Below are positions 1 through 8,965 of a stretch of 64,000 nucleotides of DNA, in pieces. How positions within the stretch are numbered: the stretch's first letter is position 1; each line of letters begins with the position of its first letter. Both the position numbers and the translations under genes were made by a program. Source of the DNA: Streptomyces sp. CT34 (lineage in GTDB: Bacteria > Actinomycetota > Actinomycetes > Streptomycetales > Streptomycetaceae). The notes below the pieces were generated by a model that ran no database searches, was not told the origin of the DNA, and was given only the letters and a program-made list of their open reading frames with translations. Location: assembly GCF_000805335.1 (NCBI RefSeq), contig NZ_KN708638.1:485602-549601 (forward strand). Reading direction: 5' to 3'.

Positions 1-17
1 CACCTGGGGAAAGAGAC

Positions 18-2447
18 ATGTTTCGGGGGAAGACGGTGACCGTGACCAATGAGCTGAGCCCGCTGCTACGGCGGCTGCGGCAGCAGGCGGGGATGACCCA
101 GGAGGCCCTGGCCGAGCGTGCCGGTGTGGGCGTGCGTACCGTCCGTGGCCTGGAGACCGGCGAGCGCGCCGACCCCAGGGTGACCACCGTGCGGCTGCTC
201 GCCGACGCCCTCGGTCTGGCGTCCGAGGAACGCGAGGAGCTTTTGGCGGCGGCCATCCGCCGGAGCGGGGACGGGGGCGGGAGCGGGGACGGTAACGGGG
301 ACGGGAAGCAACCGGACGAATCGACCGGCCACGTCGAACCGGCCGCGGAACAGCCGGTCCCGGTGGTGCGCGAAACCCTGGTGGACGTCGCCGAGCAGCT
401 GGCGCACGCGGTGGCTGCCCGCTGGCAGCGCGAGGAGGAGCAGCGGCAGGTCCACGACCCCTACCCGCTGCCGGTGTGCTGGCAACAGGTTCCCGAGGAG
501 CTGACCGACCACTGGGCCAACATCCGCCGTCTACCCGCCGGGGACACCCGCGGCCCGCTGGACCTGAGCGGGCGATTGGACGAGATCGTGGGCGTGTACC
601 GGCGGATCCCGTCCGGGCGGCTGGTGGTGCTGGGCCGGTCCGGCTCCGGGAAGACGATCCTCACCGTGCGGTTCGTCCTGGACCATCTGAAGTCGAGGGC
701 CCGCACCGAAGCAGTACCGGTGATCTTCAGCATCGGTTCATGGGATCCCACCGCCGTCACGTTCCGGGACTGGCTGACCGCGCAACTGACACGCGACCAC
801 CCGGGTCTTGCCGCCACGGGCCCCGGTGGAACGAGCCTGGCCGCCGCGCTGGTCGAGACCGGCGGGGTACTCCCCGTCCTGGACGGCTTCGACGAGATCG
901 CCGGCGGCCTGCGCCGTCCCGCACTGGAGGCGCTCAACGCCACCACCCTTCCCCTGCTGCTGACGAGCCGTCCCGCCGAGTACGCCGCCGCGGTGGCGGA
1001 GACCGACGTGCTCACCTCCGCCGCCGCGGTGGAGGTGACCGATCTGACGCTGAACGACCTGGCCGCCTACCTGCCGCGCACCGCGCGCAAGGCCCGTGGC
1101 GGGGACCCCGCGGCGACGGCTTGGGACCCCGTGCTGAGTGAGCTTCGTGAACGGCCGCACAACCAGGCCGGTGCCAACCTCGCTGCGGTGCTGACCACTC
1201 CGCTGATGGTGACGCTCGCCCGCGCCGTCTACAGCGACACCCCCGACCACGACCCGGCCGCGCTTCTGGACACCCGGCGGTTCCCGAGCCCCGAGGACCT
1301 GGAGGACCACCTCCTCGACAACTTCACCGCCACCGTCTACCGCCCCCGGCCCGAGCACCGCCCGGGCAGCCGTGCCGTCGACCCGGAGCGCGCCCAGTAC
1401 TGGCTCGGCTACCTCGCCCACCACCTGACGCGGCTCGACACCCCCAACCTGGAGTGGTGGCGCCTGGGTAGCGGGGTGCGCCGCTCCACCCGCACCCTGA
1501 CGACCGCGCTGGTGATCTGCCTGGCCATCGGGCTCATCGACAGCGCCGTCGGCGCCCTCTTCGACTCCCTCGGGTTCCAGCTCGCGGACGGCGTGGTGGC
1601 AGGGCTCCTCTCCGGGCTCCTGTTCGGGATCGCGTACTGGTTCATGGTCGCGGCCAAGAACACGGCGGTGAAGCCGTCCGGCGTGCGCATGAAACTGTTC
1701 GGCAGGGAAGCCAAGACCCTGCGCAGACCGCTCCCCCAACTCCTGATCGGGGTGCTGTGCGGTCTGGTCTTCGGCTGTGGCTACGGCTTCGTACGCGGCA
1801 TGCTCAACGGCGTCGTCCATCACGCCGGCCTGCCGACCAGCCTGACCGCCGGCCTCGGCGACGGCACCCTCTACGGACTGGTCTTCGCGCTGGGAGCCGG
1901 CCCCACCTTCGGCCTCCTGACCCTGCTGGAAACCCCTCTCGACATCCGCTCCGCCGTGAATCCGGTCAGCCTCCTGCGCACGAACTTCCGAACGGTGGCC
2001 GCGCAATTCCTCGTGTGGGGCCCCACCTTCGGGCTTCTGGTCGGCTTCGGATCCGAGATCGCGATCCGGCCGATGTCGACGATCCTGGGCCCACTGATCT
2101 GGAATGTCGCAGCCGCGATCAAACTCGGCGTCATCAGCGGACTCGGCGGCGGCCTCGGCTACGCACTCAGCCTGACCGCCTGGGGCCAGTGGGCGGTCTT
2201 CGCGCGGATCTGGCTGCCGCTGACCGGCCGGCTGCCGTGGTCCGTCGTCGCCTTCCTCGAAGACGCCTATCAGCGGGGCGTGCTACGCCAAGCCGGCGCG
2301 GTCTACCAGTTCCGCCACGCCCGCCTCCAACACCACCTCGCCCGCGACTACCGGGAAACGCGTGATCGACCCCGCCGCACGGAAGGCGCGTCGTCCCACG
2401 GAGAACATCCGGGCCCGGTTGAAGGCGGTTTGTCCCAACGACGGTGA
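18..2447 (+). CDS. XRE-HTH/NACHT NTPase with C-terminal membrane region
   Basis: An 809-residue STAND-type protein. Residues 12-75 form an XRE/Cro helix-turn-helix (MTQEALAERAGV...VRGLETGE). A NACHT NTPase follows, with Walker A GRSGSGKT at about 206-213 and a Walker B-like LDGFDE at about 288-293. From about residue 490 there are roughly six hydrophobic glycine-rich segments, so the effector end is probably membrane embedded. The ATG follows a GGGGAAAGAGA ribosome site; in-frame GTG codons at 36 and 42 are alternatives. Known family: NACHT proteins are signal-dependent ATPases, and some bacterial ones act in phage defence. Whether this one regulates transcription, defends, or both is unknown. 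No partner gene is visible at the window edge. Confidence 0.85.
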   Translation: MFRGKTVTVTNELSPLLRRLRQQAGMTQEALAERAGVGVRTVRGLETGERADPRVTTVRLLADALGLASEEREELLAAAIRRSGDGGGSGDGNGDGKQPDESTGHVEPAAEQPVPVVRETLVDVAEQLAHAVAARWQREEEQRQVHDPYPLPVCWQQVPEELTDHWANIRRLPAGDTRGPLDLSGRLDEIVGVYRRIPSGRLVVLGRSGSGKTILTVRFVLDHLKSRARTEAVPVIFSIGSWDPTAVTFRDWLTAQLTRDHPGLAATGPGGTSLAAALVETGGVLPVLDGFDEIAGGLRRPALEALNATTLPLLLTSRPAEYAAAVAETDVLTSAAAVEVTDLTLNDLAAYLPRTARKARGGDPAATAWDPVLSELRERPHNQAGANLAAVLTTPLMVTLARAVYSDTPDHDPAALLDTRRFPSPEDLEDHLLDNFTATVYRPRPEHRPGSRAVDPERAQYWLGYLAHHLTRLDTPNLEWWRLGSGVRRSTRTLTTALVICLAIGLIDSAVGALFDSLGFQLADGVVAGLLSGLLFGIAYWFMVAAKNTAVKPSGVRMKLFGREAKTLRRPLPQLLIGVLCGLVFGCGYGFVRGMLNGVVHHAGLPTSLTAGLGDGTLYGLVFALGAGPTFGLLTLLETPLDIRSAVNPVSLLRTNFRTVAAQFLVWGPTFGLLVGFGSEIAIRPMSTILGPLIWNVAAAIKLGVISGLGGGLGYALSLTAWGQWAVFARIWLPLTGRLPWSVVAFLEDAYQRGVLRQAGAVYQFRHARLQHHLARDYRETRDRPRRTEGASSHGEHPGPVEGGLSQRR

Positions 2448-2874
2448 CGCACACTCCCTCCCCGATTTCACACCCCCCATGACATGCATCACACCGACGA
2501 ACGCAGTCAACTCCCTACCTAGTAGCAGCCTCCGCGCCGACATATGAGGCTTTGTCCGCCTTGATCTGGCAATGACATCCACGGCACGCGACGCTCACCA
2601 ATTCCACTGATCCTTGTGCCCGCGGATTGCCGCCGGTCACAGTCCTGACGGAGCGACAGGTACATGGGGCACGCGCGGGGAGCGGCGCAGCACGTCCACC
2701 CACCCATGGCAAGAGGCACAGCGGCTACTAGGCCGCTTAGTAGAACTGCTCATTGCCCCGCATACCGGGCACTTCTCAGAATGGTGGCCGGCGAGGCATC
2801 TTCCCTGCTCAGGTGCGGGTATGGACAGAACCAGCCGTCCGATGGCGATCCGCAGTGAGCGAGTGAGGTCACGT
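2448..2874. other. Intergenic region, no gene seen
   Basis: This stretch separates the NACHT gene from the CAP-domain gene. Open frames here have no coherent codon pattern and no recognisable domain. An upstream in-frame ATG at 2614 would extend the CAP protein, but that extension would sit in front of a good signal peptide and looks untranslated. The promoter of the CAP gene must lie here, but I cannot place it. Confidence 0.5.
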
Positions 2875-3639
2875 ATGACGAAGCACCGCAAGAAGAGGAA
2901 CTACCGGCGGATAAGCATCGCCGCCCTCACCGTCGGTGCCGTGGGCGTCCCCTCCATCGCCATGGCCTGCTGGGGCGGACAGTCCGGCGAAGCGGGTCAC
3001 TCCCATCAACAGTGGAGCGCCTCCGCGGTCGAGCACCAGCCGACGCAGGACGACGGGAGCCCGGAACCCACCGCGAGCCCCACGGAGACGTCCGCGACAC
3101 CGCAGCACCCGGAAACACCGGAGGCGTCGAAGACACCGACGGCACCGAAGAAGACGACCGCACCCGAAGCGCCGACGACTCCCAAGGCACTTGCCACGGC
3201 GCCGACTTCCGCGGCGCCCACCGCATCCCCGAGCGCTCCCGCAGTCGTCGCAGCCCCGGCTTCCGACATCGCGGCACGTGTGGTGCAACTCGTCAACCAG
3301 GAACGCGCCAAGGCCGGCTGCTCGCCTCTCACCCTCAACACAAAACTGACAAAGGCCGCCCAAGACCACAGCAAGGACATGGCAGACCACAGCAATATGT
3401 CGCATATCGGGTCCGATGGGTCCGACCCGGGCGCCCGGATCACGCGCGCCGGCTACAACTGGAGCAGTTACGGCGAGAACGTCGCCTACGGGTACAACAC
3501 CCCGGAGAGCGTGATGGCGGGCTGGATGTCCAGCCCCGGACACAAACGCAACATTCTCGACTGCTCGTTCAAGGAGATCGGCGTCGGCCTCGCGCAACCC
3601 GGCAGCTACTGGACGCAGGACTTCGGCGCCGCTCGGTAG
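2875..3639 (+). CDS. Secreted CAP-domain (SCP/PR-1-like) protein
   Basis: A 254-residue protein. The start at 2875 gives MTKHRKKRNYRR followed by a hydrophobic stretch ending near AMACW, a typical Sec signal peptide. A Pro/Thr/Ala-rich linker (about residues 45-130) leads to a C-terminal CAP domain of about 120 residues, with VNQERAKAGC near its start, the helix HSKDMADHSNMSHIG, a GENVAYGY segment and SPGHKRNILD. These match the CAP superfamily (YkwD-like) core, including His and Glu residues of the cleft. It is probably exported and cell-wall associated. The function of bacterial CAP proteins is poorly defined. It is a single-gene unit, with the perfect palindrome GCGGTGATCACCGC about 40 bases after the stop. 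Confidence 0.85.
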   Translation: MTKHRKKRNYRRISIAALTVGAVGVPSIAMACWGGQSGEAGHSHQQWSASAVEHQPTQDDGSPEPTASPTETSATPQHPETPEASKTPTAPKKTTAPEAPTTPKALATAPTSAAPTASPSAPAVVAAPASDIAARVVQLVNQERAKAGCSPLTLNTKLTKAAQDHSKDMADHSNMSHIGSDGSDPGARITRAGYNWSSYGENVAYGYNTPESVMAGWMSSPGHKRNILDCSFKEIGVGLAQPGSYWTQDFGAAR

Positions 3640-3851
3640 TTGCACCGGATTACGGCAGATATCGGCGATTCGCGACTCCCGCGGTGATCACCGCACGACT
3701 ACACGGAAGCACCCTCCGGACGGAGTGAGGACTCGTCGGCAGCGGGTCGGATGTCGGCCAATCCGCTCCGACAGCTCGACGATGATCCCTTCCGGGCCGG
3801 GGCCGGTATGGCCGGTATGCAGGACGCCGCCGGAACATCTCTGGCACCCGG

Positions 3852-4247
3852 TCAGAGCGCGATGAGGCCCGCCTTCGTCGGCTTGAATCCGCAGGCGTCG
3901 AAGTAGAACGCCCGCAGGTCGTCCTCGAAGTCGACGTGCAGCCACTCGCACCGCGCCGCCCGGGCACCCCGGACAGCTGCTGCGACCAATCCGACCCCGA
4001 TCCCGGAGCGGCGAAGGTCTCCCTTGACCACGGTGTCCAGGATGAAGGCGTGGACCCCGCCGTCCCACGCGATGTTGACGAAGCCGACAAGTTCGCCGTC
4101 GCTCCGGGCGCAGACCCAGCCGAGGCTGTGGCGACGGACCCGCTCCAGCCAGTCGATGTACAGGGCCCGATCGTTGAAGCCCTCCGCGTGCAGTGCGTTG
4201 ACGGCTGTGTTCTCGAACTCGCCCCGCCATTCGTACGTGATCGTCAT
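3852..4247 (-). CDS. GNAT family N-acetyltransferase
   Basis: A 131-residue protein that transfers an acetyl group from acetyl-CoA to an unknown amine. The GNAT core is visible: LVGFVNIAWDGG (strands 2-3), then HAFILDTVVKGDLRRSGIGVGLVAA, which carries the R-x-x-G-x-G/A CoA pyrophosphate loop as RRSGIG, and DLRAFYFDACGFKPTKAG near the C-terminus, the usual FYxxxGF motif. The length is normal for a one-domain GNAT. The ATG at 4247 is chosen because upstream codons do not resemble protein. It lies 86 bases downstream of the glycosidase gene on the same strand and could be cotranscribed. The substrate is unknown. Confidence 0.85.
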   Translation of the reverse strand: MTITYEWRGEFENTAVNALHAEGFNDRALYIDWLERVRRHSLGWVCARSDGELVGFVNIAWDGGVHAFILDTVVKGDLRRSGIGVGLVAAAVRGARAARCEWLHVDFEDDLRAFYFDACGFKPTKAGLIAL

Positions 4248-4333
4248 GCCGTGAGCGTAGGTCGCCCGGGACAACCGCCGTAGCCCGTCACCATGCCCCC
4301 CGGCGATCCCTCTTGAGAGAACGGTGACGGGGC

Positions 4334-5932
4334 TCAGTGTTGCCGAGAGGGCACCACCTGAATGGTGTCGCCGACCGCACGCTCCCCCGTGACGTCCGAA
4401 GGCGTATTGACGAGCCGGCCGTTCACGGCCATGGCCGTCGATCCGCCGCCGTCCAGGTTGAGGGCCTGCACGGCGCCGAGCGAGCGCATGAACGCCGCCC
4501 CTTCGGCGAGGGTGAAGCCTTCGCTGCCGCCCTTCCGCCGGCCGTCCACGGTGACCAGGAGGAGCCGCCCTCGGGCGTCGATCCCGGCCATGGTGCGCGG
4601 CTGGCGGACGTTCGCCCAGGTGTAGCCGAAGGAGAGGTCTGCGGGGTCGACGACGCCCTCGGTGGCCGCGTCGATGCTGATCCGGCCGCCCCTCACCAGG
4701 GTGGGAGCGGCGCTGACGACGCTGTCGTGCGGACCGAGCGGGATCCGTCGGCCGGTCGTGTCGCGGATGTCCTGGGTGATGCGGATGGGGTGTCCCGCCC
4801 TGGCGTGGGCCGTCAGCCAGTTCCCGGCCGCACCAATGCCCTGGAGCACCGCACCGTGCGCCGGGACGCTGCCGCCTCGCGCACCGACCGACACCACGCG
4901 GCCCGCGGCGTCGATGACCACCTGAGTCCCGGGTCCGGTCGGCAGGGCCGCGCCGAACTCGGGCGTGAGCAGGACCAGATCGTTGGGCTCGTGGCAGGTG
5001 ACGTCCTGCCAGGGGAGGTCGCTGGGTGAGGCGCCGGGGCGCCCGCAGTCCCGTACCGTGCCAGGCAGGCGGTTGACACCCTGCACCTGGTAAGTGGCCC
5101 TGCCGGCACGGGCGGTGACGGTGGTGGTGATGTCGGCCACCCGGTCGTGCCGTCCGCCGTCCTGGAGGACGAGTGCGGCCCGGGCGCCGGCGGACAGCGA
5201 TTCCAGCCTGCCGCCGTAGGCTCCCAGCCCGGACTGCGTACCCTGCACGCCATCGGAGTCGGCGGTGACGAAGAACCCCCCGTTGATCCCGACCAGGGAC
5301 CTCAGCTTCGCGGCGACCGACGAGGTCGTCTCGCGCTGCGTGACCTTGCCGTCGTGGGTCGCCTGGACGCTTCCGGCGAAGGCACGCGGGTCGACGACCG
5401 CGACGTGCACCACCTCGCCGTCGGCCGGCTGGTCGGCGTCGTAGCCGGTCCATACGACGGCGGTGTGGAACCCGGCGGCGGCGATCGAACCGGCCGCGCT
5501 CCGCGCCGCCGCCCGGGTGGCGTACGAGCCCACCCGCACCCGCAGGCCCATCACACCGTTCGGGGTGTCGGTGTAGCCCGGCCAGCGGACGGGCGCAACG
5601 CGGGGCCGGAATCCGCTCGTGGTCAGCCGCCGGGCGGTGGTGTCGGCCCAGGACTTCGATCCCACCTCGGACCAGGTCGCGGCGCCGGTCAGCCGACCGG
5701 CGGCCGGTGCCTGGACGGTGACCGTCCAGGACGGTGCGGCTGTCGGGTCCTGACGGGTCATGGTGCGAACCTGCACACCCGGGGCCGGCTTCTGCGTCGA
5801 CGTGGTCAACCACCGTGCACCGGCCGGCGAGCCGGCCTGGGCCGTCCCGTTCGCCCCGGAGGCGGCGGCCACCGCCATCACGACCGCGATACTCGCGCCT
5901 GCCCAGGCACGCCTGGCCTTCTTGCTCTCCAA
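4334..5932 (-). CDS. Secreted phosphodiester glycosidase (NAGPA/DUF2233-type) with SPOR-like repeat
   Basis: A roughly 532-residue exported protein. The N-terminus (ESKKARRAWAGASIAVVMAV) is a signal peptide. Around residues 100-180, VRVGSYATRAAARSAAGSI resembles a SPOR/peptidoglycan-binding module. The C-terminal half carries phosphodiester-glycosidase hallmarks: VGINGGFF, RTMAGIDARGRLLLVTVDGR and LNLDGGGSTAMAVNGRLVN. Relatives hydrolyse sugar phosphodiester bonds and are thought to act on exopolysaccharide or wall polymers. I prefer the TTG start at 5932 because an AGGAG lies 10 bases upstream; the GTG at 5941 is only one base from that site. Open frame continues to 6235, but its composition looks non-coding. 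Confidence 0.85.
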   Translation of the reverse strand: MESKKARRAWAGASIAVVMAVAAASGANGTAQAGSPAGARWLTTSTQKPAPGVQVRTMTRQDPTAAPSWTVTVQAPAAGRLTGAATWSEVGSKSWADTTARRLTTSGFRPRVAPVRWPGYTDTPNGVMGLRVRVGSYATRAAARSAAGSIAAAGFHTAVVWTGYDADQPADGEVVHVAVVDPRAFAGSVQATHDGKVTQRETTSSVAAKLRSLVGINGGFFVTADSDGVQGTQSGLGAYGGRLESLSAGARAALVLQDGGRHDRVADITTTVTARAGRATYQVQGVNRLPGTVRDCGRPGASPSDLPWQDVTCHEPNDLVLLTPEFGAALPTGPGTQVVIDAAGRVVSVGARGGSVPAHGAVLQGIGAAGNWLTAHARAGHPIRITQDIRDTTGRRIPLGPHDSVVSAAPTLVRGGRISIDAATEGVVDPADLSFGYTWANVRQPRTMAGIDARGRLLLVTVDGRRKGGSEGFTLAEGAAFMRSLGAVQALNLDGGGSTAMAVNGRLVNTPSDVTGERAVGDTIQVVPSRQH

Positions 5933-6285
5933 GGGATCCACACTCCTGCGGGACGAAGGTGTCCAACCCGTACGGGACTTCGTATCGGATGTAGGAGGCC
6001 GATCGAAACGTGGGGACGGGATATTTCCTGTTCGGCAGCACGACGGCCCGGCGACGCCGAGGTGAACGCTGGGCTGCACGCCGTACCGGCCGGCGCCCAC
6101 TGCCACCCCGGCAGAAGCGCCACGACCGCGGCCTACTGGCAGGGTGGTCGGAACGTGCCGCGCGGTGAGGGAGGGAGGGCACGGACGACGTCCTTCTGCC
6201 ACCGCTCGGCGGTTGGTGATGCTTTGATGGGGCAAGTCAGGGTGCTCCCCTTCTGCGACGGCACCCGTGTGTGGAGGAGGGCCCC

Positions 6286-7521
6286 ATGACGACAGGCGCG
6301 AGGGACCGGGCCACCGGGCCGACGACCGGCACGGAGCCGGAAGCGACCAGAGAGTGGGCCGATTTACCCGAACGGGCCGCCAGGATGGTCGAGTTGCTTC
6401 GGCGCAATGCCGCCCGGACCGAGCAGGACCGGAGGATCGCCGAGGAGAACATCGTCGCGCTCGAAGAGGCCGGCCTGTTCGGCATGACGATCCCCGAGCG
6501 GTTCGGCGGCCACCAGGCGAGCATCCGCACCCTGGTCGAAGTGAGCTCGGAACTCGGCCGCGGTTGCGGATCCACCGCCTGGATCACGAGCTTGACCAAC
6601 ATCTCCGGCTGGCTCATCAGCCTCTATCCCGAACGCACGCAGCGCGAGGTATACGAGGCCAACCCCCGCGCCCGCGCCTGTTCCGCCCTTCCTCCCCAGG
6701 GCACGAGCGAGGCGGCCGACGGGGGGCAGATCATCTCCGGACGGTGGGGCTTCGTATCCGGTTGCCTGCACGCCGGATGGGCACTGCTCGGTACGCCGGT
6801 GACCGGCACGTCAGGCGAGCAGCCGGACCAAGGGCTGGCGCTGGTCCCGATGGAACAGCTGACGATCGAGGACACCTGGCAGGTGACCGGGATGTGCGGC
6901 ACCGGAAGCAACACCCTTGTCGCCAACGGCGTCTTCGTTCCTGCGCACCGCATCCTGTCGCTGACCAAGGCGAGGCGCGGCGAGTATCCGACCGAGTTCA
7001 AGAACGAGGCCCTGTACCGCGCGGCCTTCGTCCCCACGCTCGCCCTGTCCCTCGCCGGTCCGCTGTTGGGCCTCGCCCGCGGCGGACTGGAGCTGGTACT
7101 GGCCTCTGTCGCCAAGGGGCGCGGTATTTCGCACACCTTCTACCAGGAAGCCCGCGAGGCACCCGCGACTCAGACGCAGCTCGCCGAGGCCGCTCAGCTG
7201 ATCGATACGGCCGCCCTGCACCTGATGCGTGCGGCCGACGACGTCGACAAGTGGGCGGTGAGCGGCCGGTGCATGCCCGTTCCCGACCGGGCCCGGGTGC
7301 GGATGGACATCGCCACCCTCGTCCGCCGCTCGCGGGAGGCGGTGGACATCCTGCTGAGCGTGCAGGGGGCCAGGAGCTTCGCCGACGGGAACCCGTTGCA
7401 GCGCATCTGGCGGGATCTGGGGACCGGCAGTCGGCATGCGATGCTCAACCCCGCCATCGCGACCGAGATCTACGGCCGGTCCCTGCTCGGCATCGAGGAG
7501 CAGATCACCCCGCTGATCTGA
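6286..7521 (+). CDS. Acyl-CoA-dehydrogenase-fold flavoprotein, likely group D monooxygenase
   Basis: A 411-residue protein. The N-terminal helical part (ARTEQDRRIAEENIVALEEAGLF) leads to MTIPERFGGH, then the middle beta domain and a C-terminal four-helix part (RARVRMDIATLVRRSREAVDILL) as in acyl-CoA dehydrogenases. No CoA-ester catalytic Glu context is evident. The GCGSTAWITS segment and C-terminal pattern look more like the HsaA/group D flavin monooxygenases that use reduced flavin from a partner reductase. No reductase gene is adjacent. The ATG at 6286 follows GGAGGAGGG by four bases; an ATG at 6271 is in frame but has no ribosome site. Substrate unknown; aromatic or polyketide hydroxylation is plausible. 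Confidence 0.75.
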   Translation: MTTGARDRATGPTTGTEPEATREWADLPERAARMVELLRRNAARTEQDRRIAEENIVALEEAGLFGMTIPERFGGHQASIRTLVEVSSELGRGCGSTAWITSLTNISGWLISLYPERTQREVYEANPRARACSALPPQGTSEAADGGQIISGRWGFVSGCLHAGWALLGTPVTGTSGEQPDQGLALVPMEQLTIEDTWQVTGMCGTGSNTLVANGVFVPAHRILSLTKARRGEYPTEFKNEALYRAAFVPTLALSLAGPLLGLARGGLELVLASVAKGRGISHTFYQEAREAPATQTQLAEAAQLIDTAALHLMRAADDVDKWAVSGRCMPVPDRARVRMDIATLVRRSREAVDILLSVQGARSFADGNPLQRIWRDLGTGSRHAMLNPAIATEIYGRSLLGIEEQITPLI

Positions 7522-7929
7522 GACGCTTGCCGAGCGTCCATCACGCCGGTGCTGCCGCGCGCACCACCCCGGCCCGATCTGCGAGGACTTGTCCGGGCGA
7601 TCACGTGATCGCTTCACGCTTGGATCACCGATCCCTTCGGCCGACCGCTGTGGGCCTCGCCGGCGCGGCGCTGCGCGGTGCCGGCCGACTCGGCCGCTCG
7701 GTCCCCTGCGCAACGTCCCTGGCCGACTGGCAACTTCAGACGGCCGGTCGCGGCTCCGTGGCGGAGCCGCCCGCCAAGCGAACCTGCCGCTGATCGTTCG
7801 TCCGCGGACACAGCGGCCGGTCGATCCGCCGCGGCTGTCTCCGTCATGGGGCCGACTCGTCGGGCCCCACTATTGTCGGTCCCCACTATTGTGGGCGTTT
7901 TGATGCCACGGGCCATGGGGAAAGAGGGC
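7522..7929 (+). promoter_or_regulatory. Intergenic region with a 16-bp palindrome and a tandem 12-bp repeat
   Basis: No gene is seen. Two structured elements are present. At 7597-7612 is the perfect palindrome GCGATCAC/GTGATCGC with a CACGTG core. At 7865-7876 and 7881-7892 the 12-mer CCCCACTATTGT occurs twice with a 16-base period, ending 37 bases before the YciI start. The repeat probably forms the promoter/operator of the YciI gene, with TATTGT as a possible -10. A MarR- or GntR-like regulator could bind the palindrome. Both roles are inference. Confidence 0.45.
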
Positions 7930-8241
7930 ATGCAGTTCCTGCTGATCGCGTATGACGCGAAGGACGAGCAAGCACAGCAGCGGCGACTGGCCGCACGTGA
8001 GCGGCACTTGGCCCAAGGGCCACCGTTGGTCGCAGAGGGCAAGGCCCTCTTCGGCACCGCGATCCTCGACGACGAGGGGCGGATGGTCGGCTCCATGCTG
8101 GTGATGGATTTTCCCACGCGCGCGGAGTTTGATGCCTGGCTGGAGACGGAGCCTTATGTGACGGACGGGGTGTGGGCCGAGATTCAGGTCCAGCCCTGCC
8201 AGGCGGGCCCGGTGTTCCTGGAGGCGTTGGGACGCCGGTGA
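7930..8241 (+). CDS. YciI-like (YCII-related) protein
   Basis: A 103-residue protein of the dimeric alpha-beta barrel YCII family. It starts MQFLLIAYDAKD, then RLAARERHLAQGPPLVAEGKALFGTAILDDEGRM, with the conserved first-strand pattern, the helix with a conserved His, and the C-terminal FPTRAEFDAWLETEPYVTDGVW block. Relatives include YciI and the chloromuconolactone-dehalogenase fold; most have no proven reaction. The start at 7930 follows GGGAAAGAGG. It is monocistronic, upstream of the convergent MarR gene. Confidence 0.8.
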   Translation: MQFLLIAYDAKDEQAQQRRLAARERHLAQGPPLVAEGKALFGTAILDDEGRMVGSMLVMDFPTRAEFDAWLETEPYVTDGVWAEIQVQPCQAGPVFLEALGRR

Positions 8242-8435
8242 TGGGCGGCTCATAGCGATACGTGTCCGATGGCTCAGGTGTCGGGCCCAGCTCATCGGAC
8301 ATGTTCCGGGATCCCGGAATGAGCGATGAGCCGCTTCGCCTCACGGTCCTGGGTGCGCCACGCCGTACCCGTCGATTGGTCGGGCGGCGGAGGCCAGGAC
8401 GTTGGCTGCCGCAAGTCCGCCATCTGGGAGACGCC

Positions 8436-8900
8436 TCAGTCGAGGAGTCGCCGGAGAAGCGTGAGCGCGCTGCGGAGTTCGGTCCGTTCGGCGCCACTGA
8501 GGCGGCCGGCGATCGCATCGGTGAGGTTTTCGTGGCCGGCGTCCCGGCGTTCGGTCAGCAGGCGCTTGCCCTCATGTGTGATGTGGAGCAGCTTGCGTCG
8601 CCGGTCGTGGGGGTCGGGGATGCGCTGTAGGAGCCCTCGGTCGACCAGGCCGGCCGCGGAGACCGTGACGGACTGGTGAGTGATCTTGTCCAGTCGGGAC
8701 AGGTCGGCGACGGTGTGCGGTCCCTCGCGGTCGAGCCGTTTGAGGATCGAGACCTGCGACAGGGTCACTTCGCGAGCCGGTGATACCGCCCTCTGCTGCC
8801 GGACCAGAGCGCCGACCAGGAACTGGAGCTCATCGGCGATGGCCGCGGCGTCCGGTCCGGTGGCCGCCTCCATGCCCATGGCTGCCGCATCTTCTTCCAT
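8436..8900 (-). CDS. MarR family transcriptional regulator
   Basis: A 154-residue winged-helix regulator. The core runs ELQFLVGALVRQQRA (dimer helix), VTLSQVSILKRLDREGPHTVADLSRLDKITHQSVTVSAAGLVDRGLL (HTH) and the wing RIPDPHDRRRKLLHITHEGK, which has the MarR signature D-x-R-R/D. It diverges from the esterase gene at 8966. The shared 65-base gap contains the perfect dyad AACTGCGCAGTT, so it very probably represses itself and the esterase until a small ligand binds. The ATG at 8900 is chosen; an upstream in-frame ATG at 8939 would place coding sequence over the operator. Confidence 0.88.
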   Translation of the reverse strand: MEEDAAAMGMEAATGPDAAAIADELQFLVGALVRQQRAVSPAREVTLSQVSILKRLDREGPHTVADLSRLDKITHQSVTVSAAGLVDRGLLQRIPDPHDRRRKLLHITHEGKRLLTERRDAGHENLTDAIAGRLSGAERTELRSALTLLRRLLD

Positions 8901-8918
8901 GGCGCTAAAGTACAGGAT

Positions 8919-8930
8919 AACTGCGCAGTT
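8919..8930. promoter_or_regulatory. MarR-type operator dyad
   Basis: A perfect 12-bp palindrome AACTGCGCAGTT sits midway between the divergent marR-type and esterase genes, 18 bases from the regulator start and 35 from the esterase start. Its size and position fit a MarR dimer site overlapping both promoters. The sequence is direct; binding is inference. Confidence 0.6.
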
Positions 8931-8965
8931 CTGTTGCATATATGGGGCCAGGGGGAAGTGGACGC

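Noticed and set aside
738..2006. Long minus-strand frame inside the NACHT gene.
   Set aside because: It is a GC-codon shadow: low-complexity Gly/Arg/Val translation, no ribosome site, fully within a gene with clear motifs.
2614..2874. N-terminal extension of the CAP-domain protein from ATG 2614.
   Set aside because: It would bury the signal peptide 87 residues inside the protein; the start at 2875 gives a standard secretion signal.
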